Source: Candidatus Woesearchaeota archaeon
Lineage (GTDB): Archaea > Nanoarchaeota > Nanoarchaeia > Woesearchaeales > JAGVZT01
DNA length: 64,000 bases
Reading direction: 5' to 3'
Assembly: GCA_017608295.1 (NCBI GenBank)
Contig: JAFCGF010000003.1
Span: forward strand, 124,001 to 188,000
The notes under the pieces were generated by a model, which did no database searches, was not told the origin of the DNA, and saw nothing but the letters and a program-made list of their open reading frames with translations. Positions 49,189-58,284 of this stretch are shown piece by piece; positions within the stretch are counted from its first letter, which is position 1; every line of letters begins with the position of its first letter. The position numbers were made by a program, and so were the translations under genes.

Positions 49189-50184
49189 ATGGGCTCTGTT
49201 ATTGATGTGCATTTTCATTACCCTCTTCTCAATCCATTGCTGCATACTGCGCAGGATGTGCAGATGAGCAGGCTGAGGAAGCGTATCTTTGTCGATGGGA
49301 CAATGCGCTATTACTGCAAGATGCTCAATGTGAAATACACTACGGATTTCGAAGAGCTGAACAAGGCAATCCATGCACGTGTGGTGGATATAATCAATGG
49401 TTCAGCGGCTGACCATGTGGTTACGCTCGCTTTTGATGGGGTATATGACGCACAGGGAAAAGAGCTATTCGACAAAAGCCTTCTCCACATCCCTAATGAG
49501 CAGGTGTATGCGCTTGCGCAGGCGCATAAGAAAGTGCTGGCTGGGCCATCTATCAATCCCACTAGGAAGGACGCCCTGGAAGAGCTGCACAAGGCTGCTG
49601 ACAACAATGCCGCTCTTGTCAAGCTCCACCCCTGCGTGCAGCTCTATGATGCGAGGCTGCCTGAATTCAGGCCATTCTACAAACTGGCAGCTGAACTCGG
49701 GCTTCCGCTGCTTGTGCACGTTGGCTTCGAGATTGCTGTGCCTGGAATGGAAATCCGCCATGAGTTCACAGGGCTTGACCAGGTTATCCCTATGCTCGAT
49801 GAGGGGTGCACGGTCATCGCTGCGCACGGCGGGGGCGGCACTCTCCGAGGGGAGAAGAAATGGTTCTCCAATGTGCTGGATATGCTCGAGCAGTATCCTG
49901 AGCTGTACCTCGACAATTCAGCCCTGATGAGGGTGCACCGCAAGGTACGTGTTTTCTCTTTACTTGAAAGTGAGCTAGCATTGGAGCGCCTTGCTTTTGG
50001 TACTGATTTCCCTGTCACACCCACTCCAGAGGTTTTTGCGAGAAAGTTGGGGGTGAAGAAGGCAAGGGAACTCAGGCACATGGAGAATCCCCTTGACATG
50101 GACATTGAGCTCAAGCGCGCCCTTGGCTTCCCTGAGGAGACGTTCTCACGGGGCTACGACATCATCAGTAGCAAGGCGCTGTGA
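49189..50184 (+). CDS. Amidohydrolase (metal-dependent TIM-barrel hydrolase)
   Basis: A 331-residue amidohydrolase-2-like enzyme. Metal ligands can be read in order: HFH near residue 8-10, LVKLHP (about 144), LLVHVG (about 180), IAAHGGGG (about 220) and GTDFPVT (about 266). The insert between the first and second ligand is helical. The substrate is unknown. It stands alone after the hyp genes. Confidence 0.85.
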   Translation: MGSVIDVHFHYPLLNPLLHTAQDVQMSRLRKRIFVDGTMRYYCKMLNVKYTTDFEELNKAIHARVVDIINGSAADHVVTLAFDGVYDAQGKELFDKSLLHIPNEQVYALAQAHKKVLAGPSINPTRKDALEELHKAADNNAALVKLHPCVQLYDARLPEFRPFYKLAAELGLPLLVHVGFEIAVPGMEIRHEFTGLDQVIPMLDEGCTVIAAHGGGGTLRGEKKWFSNVLDMLEQYPELYLDNSALMRVHRKVRVFSLLESELALERLAFGTDFPVTPTPEVFARKLGVKKARELRHMENPLDMDIELKRALGFPEETFSRGYDIISSKAL

Positions 50185-50202
50185 CTTTTGTGCTGATGCC
50201 AC

Positions 50203-52245
50203 TCACGGAATCGCGTTCAGCACGTCGTTTCGTCCATCTACGAGGTAGGTCCAGGTCTCTCCGCCGTCAGTGCTCTTGAAGACGTGGAAATGGTTAGTCA
50301 TGGCGTACACGATATTCGGATTAGATGGCGCGAACTCGATGTCCTCGAAGAAGGAGTCTGTCCAGTCAATCACTTGGCTGAACGTCTGCATCCCATCAGT
50401 CGAAAGATAGAGGCCGCCTTCCCGTGGTTCTTCCCAGCTGATCATGTGGAAGAGGACCCTATTGCTGTCTGTCGGAGACACTTTTATTATCTCTGCATGG
50501 AAGCGGATGAAGGTCGAATCCCAGGTGTGGCCCCCATCAGTGGAGTGATACATGGTGTACTCATCTGCGACAGACCTGTAGATGGTCTGGGCATCGCTTG
50601 AGAAAGCCATTCCTGCAGGCAGGTCCCTGAGATGAAGCATGCAGGACTCCCATGTCGCCCCTCGGTCAGTGGAGCATATCCAGAGTAGGGGCTCTGTGCC
50701 ATCTTTCCCTGTGTCAACTGTATGGGCGAGGAGGAAGTCCGGCCCGCCGATTTCTTGTGCCTTTGTATAAACATAACCGCCTGACCTGCCTCCCTCAATG
50801 GCTGTAGTCCAGGTTTCTGCGCCGTCTGTCGTGCGGTAGAGGCCTCCCTCAAAGAATGTGCCTGCAGGGATGTCAGCTGACCAGCCTGAAGTAGTGCCGC
50901 CCGCGTCGCTTACCAAGACTGTATCTGGGTCATCTGACAGCACATGGACAGAGCCAATGCTGCCGTTGGCGATGCCGCATGTCTTCCTTTCCCAGGTGTC
51001 TCCGTAGTCAGTGCTCTTGTACACCCCTGATGTGGACAGGTTGTCGTCCATCGGCCAGAGTCCTCCGACTACAGCGATGTACATGACATTGGGGTGCGAG
51101 GCTGAGATGCTTAGATCGTAAATCTCTCCGTAGCGGCCGTTATCATGGCGGATGCCGTACCTGAGGCGCTCCCAGGTCTGGCCTCCATCACGGCTTCTTA
51201 CGAGACCATTATATTCTGTCCCGAAGATGATAATGTCTGGGTCGTCTGGCCCGATCGTGAGGGAGCCGAATGAGCGGTCTCCGTCATTGCCTGATTCAGG
51301 GCCGGTCGGGCCTGATGCGTTTTCAGCGTTTCCAAAAGCATTGACGAACTCGCAGTAGCCCTCGTCTCCTGGGCGGGGGACTGTTGGTTCTGGCTCCGGA
51401 TCTGGTTCCGGCTCAGGTTCTGGTGTGGGTTCAGTAGGGGTTGTGTCTCCACCTCCTCCTCCGCCACCGCCGCCAGTGGTTGTAGTAGTTGTGGTGTTGG
51501 TCGGCGGGGTATCGCCCTCAGGTGGCTCTTCCGGAGGTTCTTCAAGCGGAACTTCAGGTGTTGATGGCATTGGTGCTGAACTGGCATCAAGGGGCATGAT
51601 ATCATTCATGACAGCGCTCTGCTTCTCCCAGTCCATATCAATCATCCAGGAGCCATCCTCTGACGAGTGCACTTTGTGGTGGAACGTGACTCTCTCGACT
51701 GAGCTTCCGTCAAGGAGGAAAAATACTGGTACGCAGTCAATAGCTATCATGTTCTCTGCCTGCTCCTTTGCTACGATATCGCATCTGATTATGTCAAGCC
51801 CGTAGGTCTCAAAAGTGCTGTCAAGGTCAGTGAAGTCCACGCCAAGCATCTTCCAGGTCTGCTGGACAGAAGGGCTCGTGTGCTCAGCAAGCGTTGCCTC
51901 ATCGCGTGCGTTCATGGCGGCGATGAACAGCGTCCACTCATCATCAGTGCCTGGAGTGGCTGTGTCTATGGGTACAGGCTCTAGGTCAGATGTCTCGGGC
52001 GAAGCCGAGTCTGAGGTGAGTACCACCGCTGCGACAGCGATGATAGCAATAAGGAGCAGCGCGCCAAGGATTATTGCCTGCTTTTTCATGCTGGATGGTC
52101 TGTCAGCAGGTTTCTCTTCTTTGCCTTCGTTCTCTTCTTCTGGAATGACAGCTTCAAGCTCTTCAGCAGGGGGAGTATCCTCTTTCTGTTCCTTCACGGC
52201 AGAGCCGTGATGGACCTTCAACTTTGTTGAAGATTTCTTGGCCAT
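50203..52245 (-). CDS. Membrane-anchored BNR/Asp-box beta-propeller surface protein
   Basis: A 680-residue surface protein. It begins with a cytoplasmic Lys/Glu-rich tail (about 1-53), then one membrane helix (about 55-77), then an alpha/beta domain (about 95-215) resembling small SnoaL/lumazine-like folds. A low-complexity linker follows (about 225-295: Pro/Glu repeats, a run of Thr, nine Gly, then PEPEPEPDPEPEP). The C-terminal half is a sortilin/sialidase-like propeller with several Asp boxes: SRDGGQTW, STDYGDTW, TTDGAETW, STDRGATW, STDGGHTW, STDGMQTF, STDGGETW. Function unknown; adhesion or glycan binding is possible. Confidence 0.85.
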   Translation of the reverse strand: MAKKSSTKLKVHHGSAVKEQKEDTPPAEELEAVIPEEENEGKEEKPADRPSSMKKQAIILGALLLIAIIAVAAVVLTSDSASPETSDLEPVPIDTATPGTDDEWTLFIAAMNARDEATLAEHTSPSVQQTWKMLGVDFTDLDSTFETYGLDIIRCDIVAKEQAENMIAIDCVPVFFLLDGSSVERVTFHHKVHSSEDGSWMIDMDWEKQSAVMNDIMPLDASSAPMPSTPEVPLEEPPEEPPEGDTPPTNTTTTTTTGGGGGGGGGDTTPTEPTPEPEPEPDPEPEPTVPRPGDEGYCEFVNAFGNAENASGPTGPESGNDGDRSFGSLTIGPDDPDIIIFGTEYNGLVRSRDGGQTWERLRYGIRHDNGRYGEIYDLSISASHPNVMYIAVVGGLWPMDDNLSTSGVYKSTDYGDTWERKTCGIANGSIGSVHVLSDDPDTVLVSDAGGTTSGWSADIPAGTFFEGGLYRTTDGAETWTTAIEGGRSGGYVYTKAQEIGGPDFLLAHTVDTGKDGTEPLLWICSTDRGATWESCMLHLRDLPAGMAFSSDAQTIYRSVADEYTMYHSTDGGHTWDSTFIRFHAEIIKVSPTDSNRVLFHMISWEEPREGGLYLSTDGMQTFSQVIDWTDSFFEDIEFAPSNPNIVYAMTNHFHVFKSTDGGETWTYLVDGRNDVLNAIP

Positions 52246-52270
52246 GCCATACTTTCAGGAAATTGCACTA

Positions 52271-52277
52271 TTTATAC
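52271..52277 (-). promoter_or_regulatory. TATA box of the BNR protein gene
   Basis: GTATAAA on the minus strand, centred about 28 nt upstream of the ATG at 52245. Confidence 0.6.
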
Positions 52278-52307
52278 ATTTGGATAATTTAAATTCCCGC
52301 CATAACC

Positions 52308-52334
52308 TTTATAAATGAGTTAGGTTAACCTAAC
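52308..52334 (+). promoter_or_regulatory. TATA box and 16-bp palindromic operator of the feo operon
   Basis: TTTATAAA at 52308-52315, then the perfect palindrome GTTAGGTTAACCTAAC at 52319-52334. It ends 3 nt before the ATG at 52338, so it covers the transcript start. The sequence closely resembles DtxR/IdeR-type iron boxes. Confidence 0.85.
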
Positions 52335-52337
52335 CTT

Positions 52338-53078
52338 ATGCCCTCCCAAACCAAAGAAGATTATCTCCGTGCGCTCTATCTGCTCTATGAGGGGCAGGAA
52401 GATAAGAGCAAAGGCATAAAGGCAGTGGATATCGCTGCTAAGCTTGGCGTTTCGAAGCCCAGCGTGTCCGAGATGCTCACTAAGCTGGTAAAAGAGGATC
52501 TTATCAGAACAGAACCCTACGGCCCGGTGTTCTTCACAGAAACAGGTATAGTAGAGGCAAGGAAAGTTATCCGCAAGAAGCGCATCATCGAGTTGTATCT
52601 TACCGATAAGCTGGGGTACTGCGTCGATGAGATTGAAGATGAAGTGCACCGACTTGAGCACGCATTTTCTGAGGAAGTAATCGAGCGCATGGCTAAGCAG
52701 CTGAATAACCCCGAACTATGCGCTCATGGCAGAGAAATCCCAAAGCCCTCATTTTTGTCTAAGCTCACAAAGGGAAAGGAGTCTTTGAGGCATAGCCCTA
52801 GCCGCAAGGGGAAGTTCCTTTCAGATGTATCTGAGGGAACGAAAGTAAGAATCAAGGATATCGATGCAGGCCTGAATCTCAAGAAGCGGCTGCTCGACCA
52901 CGCTATCTATGAGGGCACGGAGGTCACTGTCGTGAAAAATGATACCTCAGGCCCTCTTGTCATCAAGGCGCTTGATTCGAAGGTATGCATTGGGCGCGGA
53001 CAGGCACGAAAGATTTTGGTGAAATATGAAAGGAAAACACCTCACGGTCGCGCTGGCAGGAAATCCAAACGTTGGTAA
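52338..53078 (+). CDS. DtxR-family iron repressor with FeoA domain
   Basis: A 246-residue regulator. Residues 1-65 are the winged helix ([41 protein letters not shown]), residues about 66-135 the metal/dimer domain ([30 protein letters not shown]), and residues about 160-235 a FeoA/SH3-like domain ([27 protein letters not shown]). Replacing a separate feoA by this fusion may couple sensing and FeoB control. The gene overlaps feoB by 53 nt; the last 15 residues, past KYE, are encoded in that overlap. It likely binds the palindrome in front of it when Fe(II) is plentiful. Confidence 0.92.
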   Translation: MPSQTKEDYLRALYLLYEGQEDKSKGIKAVDIAAKLGVSKPSVSEMLTKLVKEDLIRTEPYGPVFFTETGIVEARKVIRKKRIIELYLTDKLGYCVDEIEDEVHRLEHAFSEEVIERMAKQLNNPELCAHGREIPKPSFLSKLTKGKESLRHSPSRKGKFLSDVSEGTKVRIKDIDAGLNLKKRLLDHAIYEGTEVTVVKNDTSGPLVIKALDSKVCIGRGQARKILVKYERKTPHGRAGRKSKRW

Positions 53079-55056
53079 GACCGCGCTGTTCAATGTCCTT
53101 ACCGGTTCCCGGCAGCAGGTTGGAAACTGGCCCGGTAAGACTGTCGAGAAGAAAGAAGGGAAACTCACCTACAAGGGAGAGACGCTGTCTTTCGTGGACC
53201 TTCCCGGAACCTATTCCCTCACCGCATATTCCACTGAAGAGGTCATCACGCGGGACTTTATCATCGAGCAGTCTCCAGATGTCGTGGTGCATGTCATCGA
53301 CTCGACGAATATTGAGAGAAATCTCTATCTTACAACCCAACTCATGGAACTCAATGCCCCGCTTATCCTGGCATTGAACATGAGCGACCTCGCGGAGGCA
53401 AAGGGCATAGAGATTGACGAGAGCGCACTTTCGAAATTCTTGGGAGTCCCTGTGGTGAAAATCGTCGCTCCAAAGCGGATTGGCGTCGAGGGGCTGCTTG
53501 AAAAGATTCTTCAGCTCAGCCGGAAGAAGGTCGCGAAGCCCATGAGGCAGGTCATCTACGGTGAGGAGCTTGAGGAGCATATATCTGGCCTTCAGGAGTT
53601 CGTCAAGAAGACTGTGAAGCTTCCAAAGAAATATGAGCCGCGCTGGATTGCCCTTAAGCTACTCGAAGACGATAAAGAAGTGGACAGGAAGATACGTGCG
53701 CTTCAGGGCGGGGATAAGGTTCTTGAGGAGGCAGAAACGGAGACTAGCCATCTTAAAAAAGTGTTTGGTGGTGAAGTAGACCAGGTTGTGGCAGAGGCGA
53801 GATACGGCTTCATCGCAGGCCTTGTAAAGGAGTGCGTGAAGAAGACGCCGCTGTCAAAAAGGGTGCTTTCTGACCTGCTTGATGAGATTACTATGCATGA
53901 CCTCATTGGCATTCCCATATTTCTTGGCATGATGTTCCTTCTTTTCCAGTTCACCTTTGTTCTTGGAGAGCCCCTTGCAGGGCTTATTGATGCGTTCTTC
54001 AGCTGGGTGAGTGGCCAGACAGCAGTGGCTCTTGGTGCAATCGCTGCTCCTGATTGGCTCGCATCACTTGTCGTTGACGGAATCATCGCAGGAGTGGGTT
54101 CTGTTATCGTGTTCATCCCCTACATATTCCTGCTGTTCTTCATCCTCTCGCTGATGCAGGACAGCGGCTACATGGCACGCGCCGCCTTCATCATGGATAA
54201 TGTGATGCATAAAATTGGCTTGCATGGAAAGAGCTTTATTCCCATGATCGTGGGCTTCGGCTGCAATGTGCCTGCGGTGATGGCGACGCGCACGCTGGAG
54301 ACGAAGAAAGACCGCTTGCTGACCATCCTGCTCATCCCTTTCATGTCCTGCGCTGCGCGCCTTCCAGTGTATGTCCTGTTTGTCGGCGCTTTTTTCCCGC
54401 ATCATCGGGGTCTTGTGCTCTTCTCGCTGTACCTGCTGGGCATTGTCCTGGCGATTCTCGCAGGGCTGGTGTTCAAGAGGCTTTTTTTCAAGGGATTGTC
54501 CACTCCTTTTGTGATGGAACTGCCCCCCTATAGGATGCCTACGCTCAGTGGAGCGCTCATCCATATGTGGGAGCGTGGGAAGATATTTATCAAGAACGCA
54601 GGCACCATTATTTTCGTGATGGTCGTCGCAATCTGGTTCCTTTCTAATCTCCCTTTTGGTGTTGAGTATGCATCTCAGGAGAGCGTCATCGGCGCTGTCG
54701 GCACTGCCATCGCCCCAGTGTTCGCTCCTCTCGGCTTTGGTACATGGCAGGCAGCAGTCTCGCTTCTGTTTGGCGTCGCTGCTAAGGAGGTTGTGATAGG
54801 GACTTTTGGGACTGTGTACGGCGTGGGAGAAGCAGGGCTTACTATTGTATTGCAGAATTCGTTCACTCCCCTGTCTGCCTATGCCTTCCTTGTCTTTGTC
54901 CTGCTCTATGTGCCGTGCATGGCGACGTTAGCTGTTATGAGGCGGGAGACTAAGTCGTGGAGATGGCCTCTGTTTGTCGCTGCTTATACTACAGGCGTCG
55001 CCTGGGTGATGGCTTTCTTAGTTTATCAGGGCGGGCTGCTGCTTGGATTCTCTTAG
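53026..55056 (+). CDS. feoB: Ferrous iron transporter FeoB
   Basis: A 676-residue Fe(II) importer. The G domain shows G1 GNPNVGKT (11-18), the FeoB-type [13 protein letters not shown]3 DLPGTYS (about 62) and G4 NMSD (about 121). After a helical linker come two Gate domains with core helices around [17 protein letters not shown] and [21 protein letters not shown]. The conserved Cys of the first Gate motif (FGCNVPA) is present. It overlaps the dtxR-feoA gene by 53 nt and shares its promoter. No feoC is present. Confidence 0.96.
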   Translation: MKGKHLTVALAGNPNVGKTALFNVLTGSRQQVGNWPGKTVEKKEGKLTYKGETLSFVDLPGTYSLTAYSTEEVITRDFIIEQSPDVVVHVIDSTNIERNLYLTTQLMELNAPLILALNMSDLAEAKGIEIDESALSKFLGVPVVKIVAPKRIGVEGLLEKILQLSRKKVAKPMRQVIYGEELEEHISGLQEFVKKTVKLPKKYEPRWIALKLLEDDKEVDRKIRALQGGDKVLEEAETETSHLKKVFGGEVDQVVAEARYGFIAGLVKECVKKTPLSKRVLSDLLDEITMHDLIGIPIFLGMMFLLFQFTFVLGEPLAGLIDAFFSWVSGQTAVALGAIAAPDWLASLVVDGIIAGVGSVIVFIPYIFLLFFILSLMQDSGYMARAAFIMDNVMHKIGLHGKSFIPMIVGFGCNVPAVMATRTLETKKDRLLTILLIPFMSCAARLPVYVLFVGAFFPHHRGLVLFSLYLLGIVLAILAGLVFKRLFFKGLSTPFVMELPPYRMPTLSGALIHMWERGKIFIKNAGTIIFVMVVAIWFLSNLPFGVEYASQESVIGAVGTAIAPVFAPLGFGTWQAAVSLLFGVAAKEVVIGTFGTVYGVGEAGLTIVLQNSFTPLSAYAFLVFVLLYVPCMATLAVMRRETKSWRWPLFVAAYTTGVAWVMAFLVYQGGLLLGFS

Positions 55057-55073
55057 ATTTTTTATCTGATTTC

Positions 55074-55427
55074 TCAGAACGATAATGAGAGGGTGGCGTC
55101 TCCGTGGTCAGCCATGAAGCCAGTCGCACCAATGAGTTCCATACCTTCACGGAGCTCTTCCTTCTTGATGCCGCATACGCCCAGCACAAGTTCGCATACA
55201 AGGAGCTTTCCCCCCAGTTCGACAACGCCGTCGAAGAGGGTGATGAGGTCAGGCATGCCTTCCTTCTTGATCTTCTCGAATTCTCCCTTCTTCAGCGCAG
55301 GCCCTGCGCCAGGGGTGAAGAAGATGACAAGCTCATCTCCCAGTGCTGCTGCCGACGACCCGAGGATGAACGGCGGGTACAGGTTCGATGGTGTGCTTCC
55401 GTTGCATGTTATCACAACTTTTCCCAT
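55074..55427 (-). CDS. DsrE/DsrF-like sulfur-relay family protein
   Basis: A 117-residue protein of the DsrE/DsrF/TusD fold. It starts KVVITCNGSTPSNLYPPFILGSSAAALGDELVIFFT, typical of the family. A Cys in LVCELVLGVCG (two Cys) and the C-terminal GATGFMADHGDATLSLSF match the DsrE-like group often found beside flavoproteins and rhodaneses. It may carry persulfide sulfur (inference). It is the last gene of the minus-strand set with the CoA-binding protein and the FAD protein. Confidence 0.82.
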   Translation of the reverse strand: MGKVVITCNGSTPSNLYPPFILGSSAAALGDELVIFFTPGAGPALKKGEFEKIKKEGMPDLITLFDGVVELGGKLLVCELVLGVCGIKKEELREGMELIGATGFMADHGDATLSLSF

Positions 55428-55502
55428 GGTGGATTCCTCCTAAAGTTATGAATCAAGATTCACATGTTATCTTAAATCTTTTGCTCACTTCAAAATGATG
55501 TG

Positions 55503-55878
55503 CTAGAAGGTTTCTGGGTCTTCTCCAATCCTGAGGATGCTGCACGAAACCCTGACTTCTATGCTGGCTTTTTTTGAGCGTTTCAATCAACGCGTCAGAT
55601 TCAGTTCCAGGATTGAGATGCACGAGTGGAATCTTCTTTTTGATGATACCTTTAGCAATCTGTTCCCCTATCGCAGATGGGACGTAAAAAGCAGCCTCGT
55701 CAATCATTCCAGGCACATCTTCAATCTGGGGGTAGCATTTCAGCCCCTCTATCTTCTTCTCTTTTGGATTGATGGGAACAACATCATAGCCTTTCTTGAG
55801 ATAGGCGCGGACAGCCTTGTTGCCCCATTTTCTGCGGTCGGCAGATGCGCCGATGATTGCTATCCTTCTTGATTTCAC
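55503..55878 (-). CDS. CoA-binding domain protein with a frameshift at an A7 run
   Basis: A CoA_binding_2 (Rossmann) protein: RIAIIGASADRRKWGNKAVRAYLKKGYDVVPINPKEKKIEGLKCYPQIEDVPG matches the family through residue about 100. In the uncorrected frame the last 40 residues are unrelated and run to 55453. If one base is removed from the minus-strand run of seven A (55569-55575), the frame continues as ASIEVRVSCSILRIGEDPETF and stops at 55503, which is the normal family ending. Thus the native gene is about 124 codons, and the run has an extra A here. It starts with GTG directly after the FAD gene stop. Confidence 0.85.
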
Positions 55879-57228
55879 CTAATTCTTCACCTTCTTGGCA
55901 GCCATCTCTGCCGCCTTGATGAGCGGATAGGCGGTAGGTGGAGCTGTCATCAGGGGATGCGTTCCAATCTGGGCAGTGATGAGCGACTCGACAGTCATCT
56001 CTGCCTGGATGGCAAAGCCGATGATGTTTACAATCTCACCTATGCTCGGTCCTCCCACAACCTCGCCGCCGAGAACACGGCCGGAGTTTTTATCTGCGAT
56101 GAGCTTTACAATCTGCTTCTTGACTGTTGGGATGCTTCCGGGATGCCGGTCTATGCCCTCAAAAGTCGCGGTGACTATCTCAAGCTCTTCCTTCTCAGCT
56201 GCTTTTTGCGTGAGCCCCGCCACCCCAAAGTACATATCTCCGACACCTGTCGAGAAGATGGGCAGGATGCCCTTGAATCCCTTAGCATCCTTTTTGACAT
56301 AGAGGTTGCGTCCAGCCATCCTTGCCTCAGTGCAGGCAATCGAGGCGAGCATCGTGGGAATGGGCTTGTTTGTGATGAGGTGCCTTTTCTCAGCGCAGTC
56401 ACCTGCTGCGAAGACGTCCTCATTTTCGGTTCTCATGTGATTATCCACTTTGATAAAGCCCATGTCATTGACAGGCAAGCCAGCTTCCTTTGCCAGTTTG
56501 ATATTTGGCCTGTAGCCAATAGCGAGCACGACAGCATCTGCAGGCAGCTTGCTTCCATTGTTGAGCAGCACCTCCTTCACAGCTCCGTCGCCGAGGATTT
56601 CCTTCACTCCGCTGCCTGTTTCTAGTGTGATACCCCTGGGAGTGAGTGCTTCTTCTACCTGGATGGCAATCTCGTCATCAAACACAAGGCCGAGGACATG
56701 CGGGAGGATTTCTACAAGGGTGACATCCTTACCTGCTTTCTTCAGTTCGTCTGCCATCTCAACTCCAATAAAACCGCCGCCAAGCACGACGATGTTCTTC
56801 ATGTCCTTGAGCTTTTCGAGCATCTCGTCCAGATGGGGCTTGCTCTTCGGCACAGTATATACATTCTTCAGGTCAGCTCCCTTGAGCCAGCCAGGAACAG
56901 CAGGAGTTGAGCCAGTGGTGAACACGAGTTTCTCGAACTGGATCTCCTTCCCGTCCTCTGTCGTGCAGACCTTCTTTTTGGTGTCCACTGATGAGGCTGT
57001 CCCTAGCATTAGGCTTACTCCTGCCTTGTCAAGCACAGCATCAGGGATGACATTCTTGTCGCTTGAGTCGAGCGTCCCGAAGATGTAGGGAATGCCACAC
57101 GGCACGAGGACTTTTTGTTCCATCCTGAGTACCATGACATCCTTATCAGGATACGTTGATTTCGCTGTCACTGCAGTGACGATTCCGGCCGCACTGCCAC
57201 CTATAACCAATACATCTGTCTTTTCCAT
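55879..57228 (-). CDS. FAD-dependent pyridine nucleotide-disulfide oxidoreductase
   Basis: A 449-residue flavoprotein of the NADH oxidase/CoA-disulfide reductase group. The FAD site is GGSAAG (9-14), the redox Cys is Cys44 in VPCGIPY, the NAD site is VLGGGFIGVEMA (about 148-159), and FAAGDCAE (about 277) binds FAD phosphates. A dimerisation domain (about 330-445) follows, with GVAGLTQKAAEKEE. It lies between DUF134 and the CoA-binding protein, so a role in CoA or persulfide reduction is plausible (inference). GAGGTGAA precedes the ATG. Confidence 0.92.
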   Translation of the reverse strand: MEKTDVLVIGGSAAGIVTAVTAKSTYPDKDVMVLRMEQKVLVPCGIPYIFGTLDSSDKNVIPDAVLDKAGVSLMLGTASSVDTKKKVCTTEDGKEIQFEKLVFTTGSTPAVPGWLKGADLKNVYTVPKSKPHLDEMLEKLKDMKNIVVLGGGFIGVEMADELKKAGKDVTLVEILPHVLGLVFDDEIAIQVEEALTPRGITLETGSGVKEILGDGAVKEVLLNNGSKLPADAVVLAIGYRPNIKLAKEAGLPVNDMGFIKVDNHMRTENEDVFAAGDCAEKRHLITNKPIPTMLASIACTEARMAGRNLYVKKDAKGFKGILPIFSTGVGDMYFGVAGLTQKAAEKEELEIVTATFEGIDRHPGSIPTVKKQIVKLIADKNSGRVLGGEVVGGPSIGEIVNIIGFAIQAEMTVESLITAQIGTHPLMTAPPTAYPLIKAAEMAAKKVKN

Positions 57229-57239
57229 AGTAATTCACC

Positions 57240-57542
57240 TCAATCCGTAGGGGTAATCTTGACATTCCCTCCGTCTATACGCAGGGCTTTCCCTTCTATC
57301 AGGGCTTCAGCAATCTTCTTCCTTGCAGCAGTCACCAGCCTGTGGAATGTCGGCTGGGAGATGTCCATCTTCTTCGCTGCAGATTTTTGGTCGAGTCCCT
57401 TGTGGTCTGCTAAGCGGACTGCCTCAAGTTCGTCCTTTCCCAGAATAACTTCTTTCAGGTCGGAAAGCATTATCCCCCGTGGCTTGAAGTACGTCACCTC
57501 AGGGTCGAAATCAATGCACCTGCACTTATGCGGCCGTGCCAT
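57240..57542 (-). CDS. DUF134 helix-turn-helix regulator, copy 1
   Basis: A 100-residue DUF134 protein. It starts MARPHKCRCIDFDPEVTYFKPRGI, carries the sigma-like helix-turn-helix KSAAKKMDISQPTFHRLVTAARKKIAEAL, and is most likely a DNA-binding regulator. Cys8 and Cys10 are in the conserved N-terminal motif, suggesting metal or Fe-S sensing (inference). Its start overlaps the end of 57526-57867. A close paralogue is at 60503-60814, and both operons share one promoter motif. Confidence 0.9.
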   Translation of the reverse strand: MARPHKCRCIDFDPEVTYFKPRGIMLSDLKEVILGKDELEAVRLADHKGLDQKSAAKKMDISQPTFHRLVTAARKKIAEALIEGKALRIDGGNVKITPTD

Positions 57543-57867
57543 CGTCTCCAAAAATCTCTTCCTTCTTTTCATCGACCCAGTCTTCAACCCAGTCCTTCGC
57601 ATCATTGCAGGACTTCTTCACATAGCCGATGAGCGCATCCTTGTGCTGGTAAAGGTGTACAGCGCCGAGACCAGCGGTCACATAGGCAGAATACCTGTGC
57701 GCTGTGCAGTACTTCCTGCCCTTGAACCTCCTCAGCAAGCCGAGCGTTGTGGTTGTGATGCCACTTCCGCACAGCGCGAGGTCGACTGGCAGCTTTGTGC
57801 TGCGTTTCTTTTTTCTTTTTGTCTGTTGAATCTTTTCTTCAAGGTCTTCGAGTTCTTCCCCCATCAT
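57526..57867 (-). CDS. Hypothetical protein, first gene of the DUF134/FAD operon
   Basis: A 113-residue protein. An N-terminal coiled helix with many charges (ELEDLEEKIQQTKRKKKRS) is followed by a more hydrophobic middle (VDLALCGSGITTTTLGLLRRF) and a helical end (IGYVKKSCNDAKDWVEDWVDEKKEEIFG). Not recognised. The ATG at 57867 is fixed by AAGGTGAT; the GTG three codons upstream is part of that site. It overlaps the DUF134 gene by 17 nt and so is co-translated with it. Confidence 0.6.
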   Translation of the reverse strand: MMGEELEDLEEKIQQTKRKKKRSTKLPVDLALCGSGITTTTLGLLRRFKGRKYCTAHRYSAYVTAGLGAVHLYQHKDALIGYVKKSCNDAKDWVEDWVDEKKEEIFGDDGTAA

Positions 57868-57885
57868 AATAATCACCTTTGTTTC

Positions 57886-57901
57886 GAATTAGAATTCATA
57901 A
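57886..57901 (-). promoter_or_regulatory. Shared DUF134-operon motif, unit A
   Basis: GAATTAGAATTCATAA (plus-strand reading), one mismatch from the motif at 60886. It lies between a TATA-like box (57914-57921) and the expected transcript start near 57890. Confidence 0.7.
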
Positions 57902-57996
57902 ACTACCTAATCGTCTTAAATCTTTCGCCGCTGCAGGCGATGCCTAACGCTACAGCTAAGGTGCTTGGCTTTTTGTACGGAACTTAATGCCGTACA

Positions 57997-58254
57997 CTAC
58001 CTGCGGGGTTTTCGTCCTGGGTTCTTTCCGGGATTCCTGCGCGGATTTCTCTTTGGGGGATCCCTGCGAGGTGGCCTTTTCTTCGGACACTTGGGGTCCT
58101 TCTTGGGCGGGCGAGGCCTTCTTTTGCCGTCGTCAAACAGGGTTTCGACAAGCGCCGGAAGCCCCTCGAGAGACTTAACAGCCTCACTAGGCGCTGCCTG
58201 ATACAGGCGCTTATACCCTGGCTCATAGCCGATGCCGCATTTCCTATATTCCAT
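57997..58254 (-). CDS. Small protein with Lys/Arg/Pro-rich tail
   Basis: An 85-residue protein. Residues 1-45 form a plausible domain (MEYRKCGIGYEPGYKRLYQAAP, then SLEGLPALVETLFDDG), and residues 46-85 are a repetitive tail of Lys, Arg, Pro, Asp and Asn with one Cys. AGGAGG precedes the ATG. It is the last gene of the NifX/IscU/MinD operon, 30 nt after the ATPase gene. The tail could bind RNA or acidic partners; the function is unknown. Confidence 0.6.
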   Translation of the reverse strand: MEYRKCGIGYEPGYKRLYQAAPSEAVKSLEGLPALVETLFDDGKRRPRPPKKDPKCPKKRPPRRDPPKRNPRRNPGKNPGRKPRR

Positions 58255-58284
58255 GGTAGTTCCTCCTTTCCTCTATTATGGTTC

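Noticed and set aside
55453..55502. In-frame C-terminal extension of the CoA-binding protein
   Set aside because: The extension is unrelated to the family, while the shifted frame gives the normal ending; the extension is treated as an artefact of the A7 indel.
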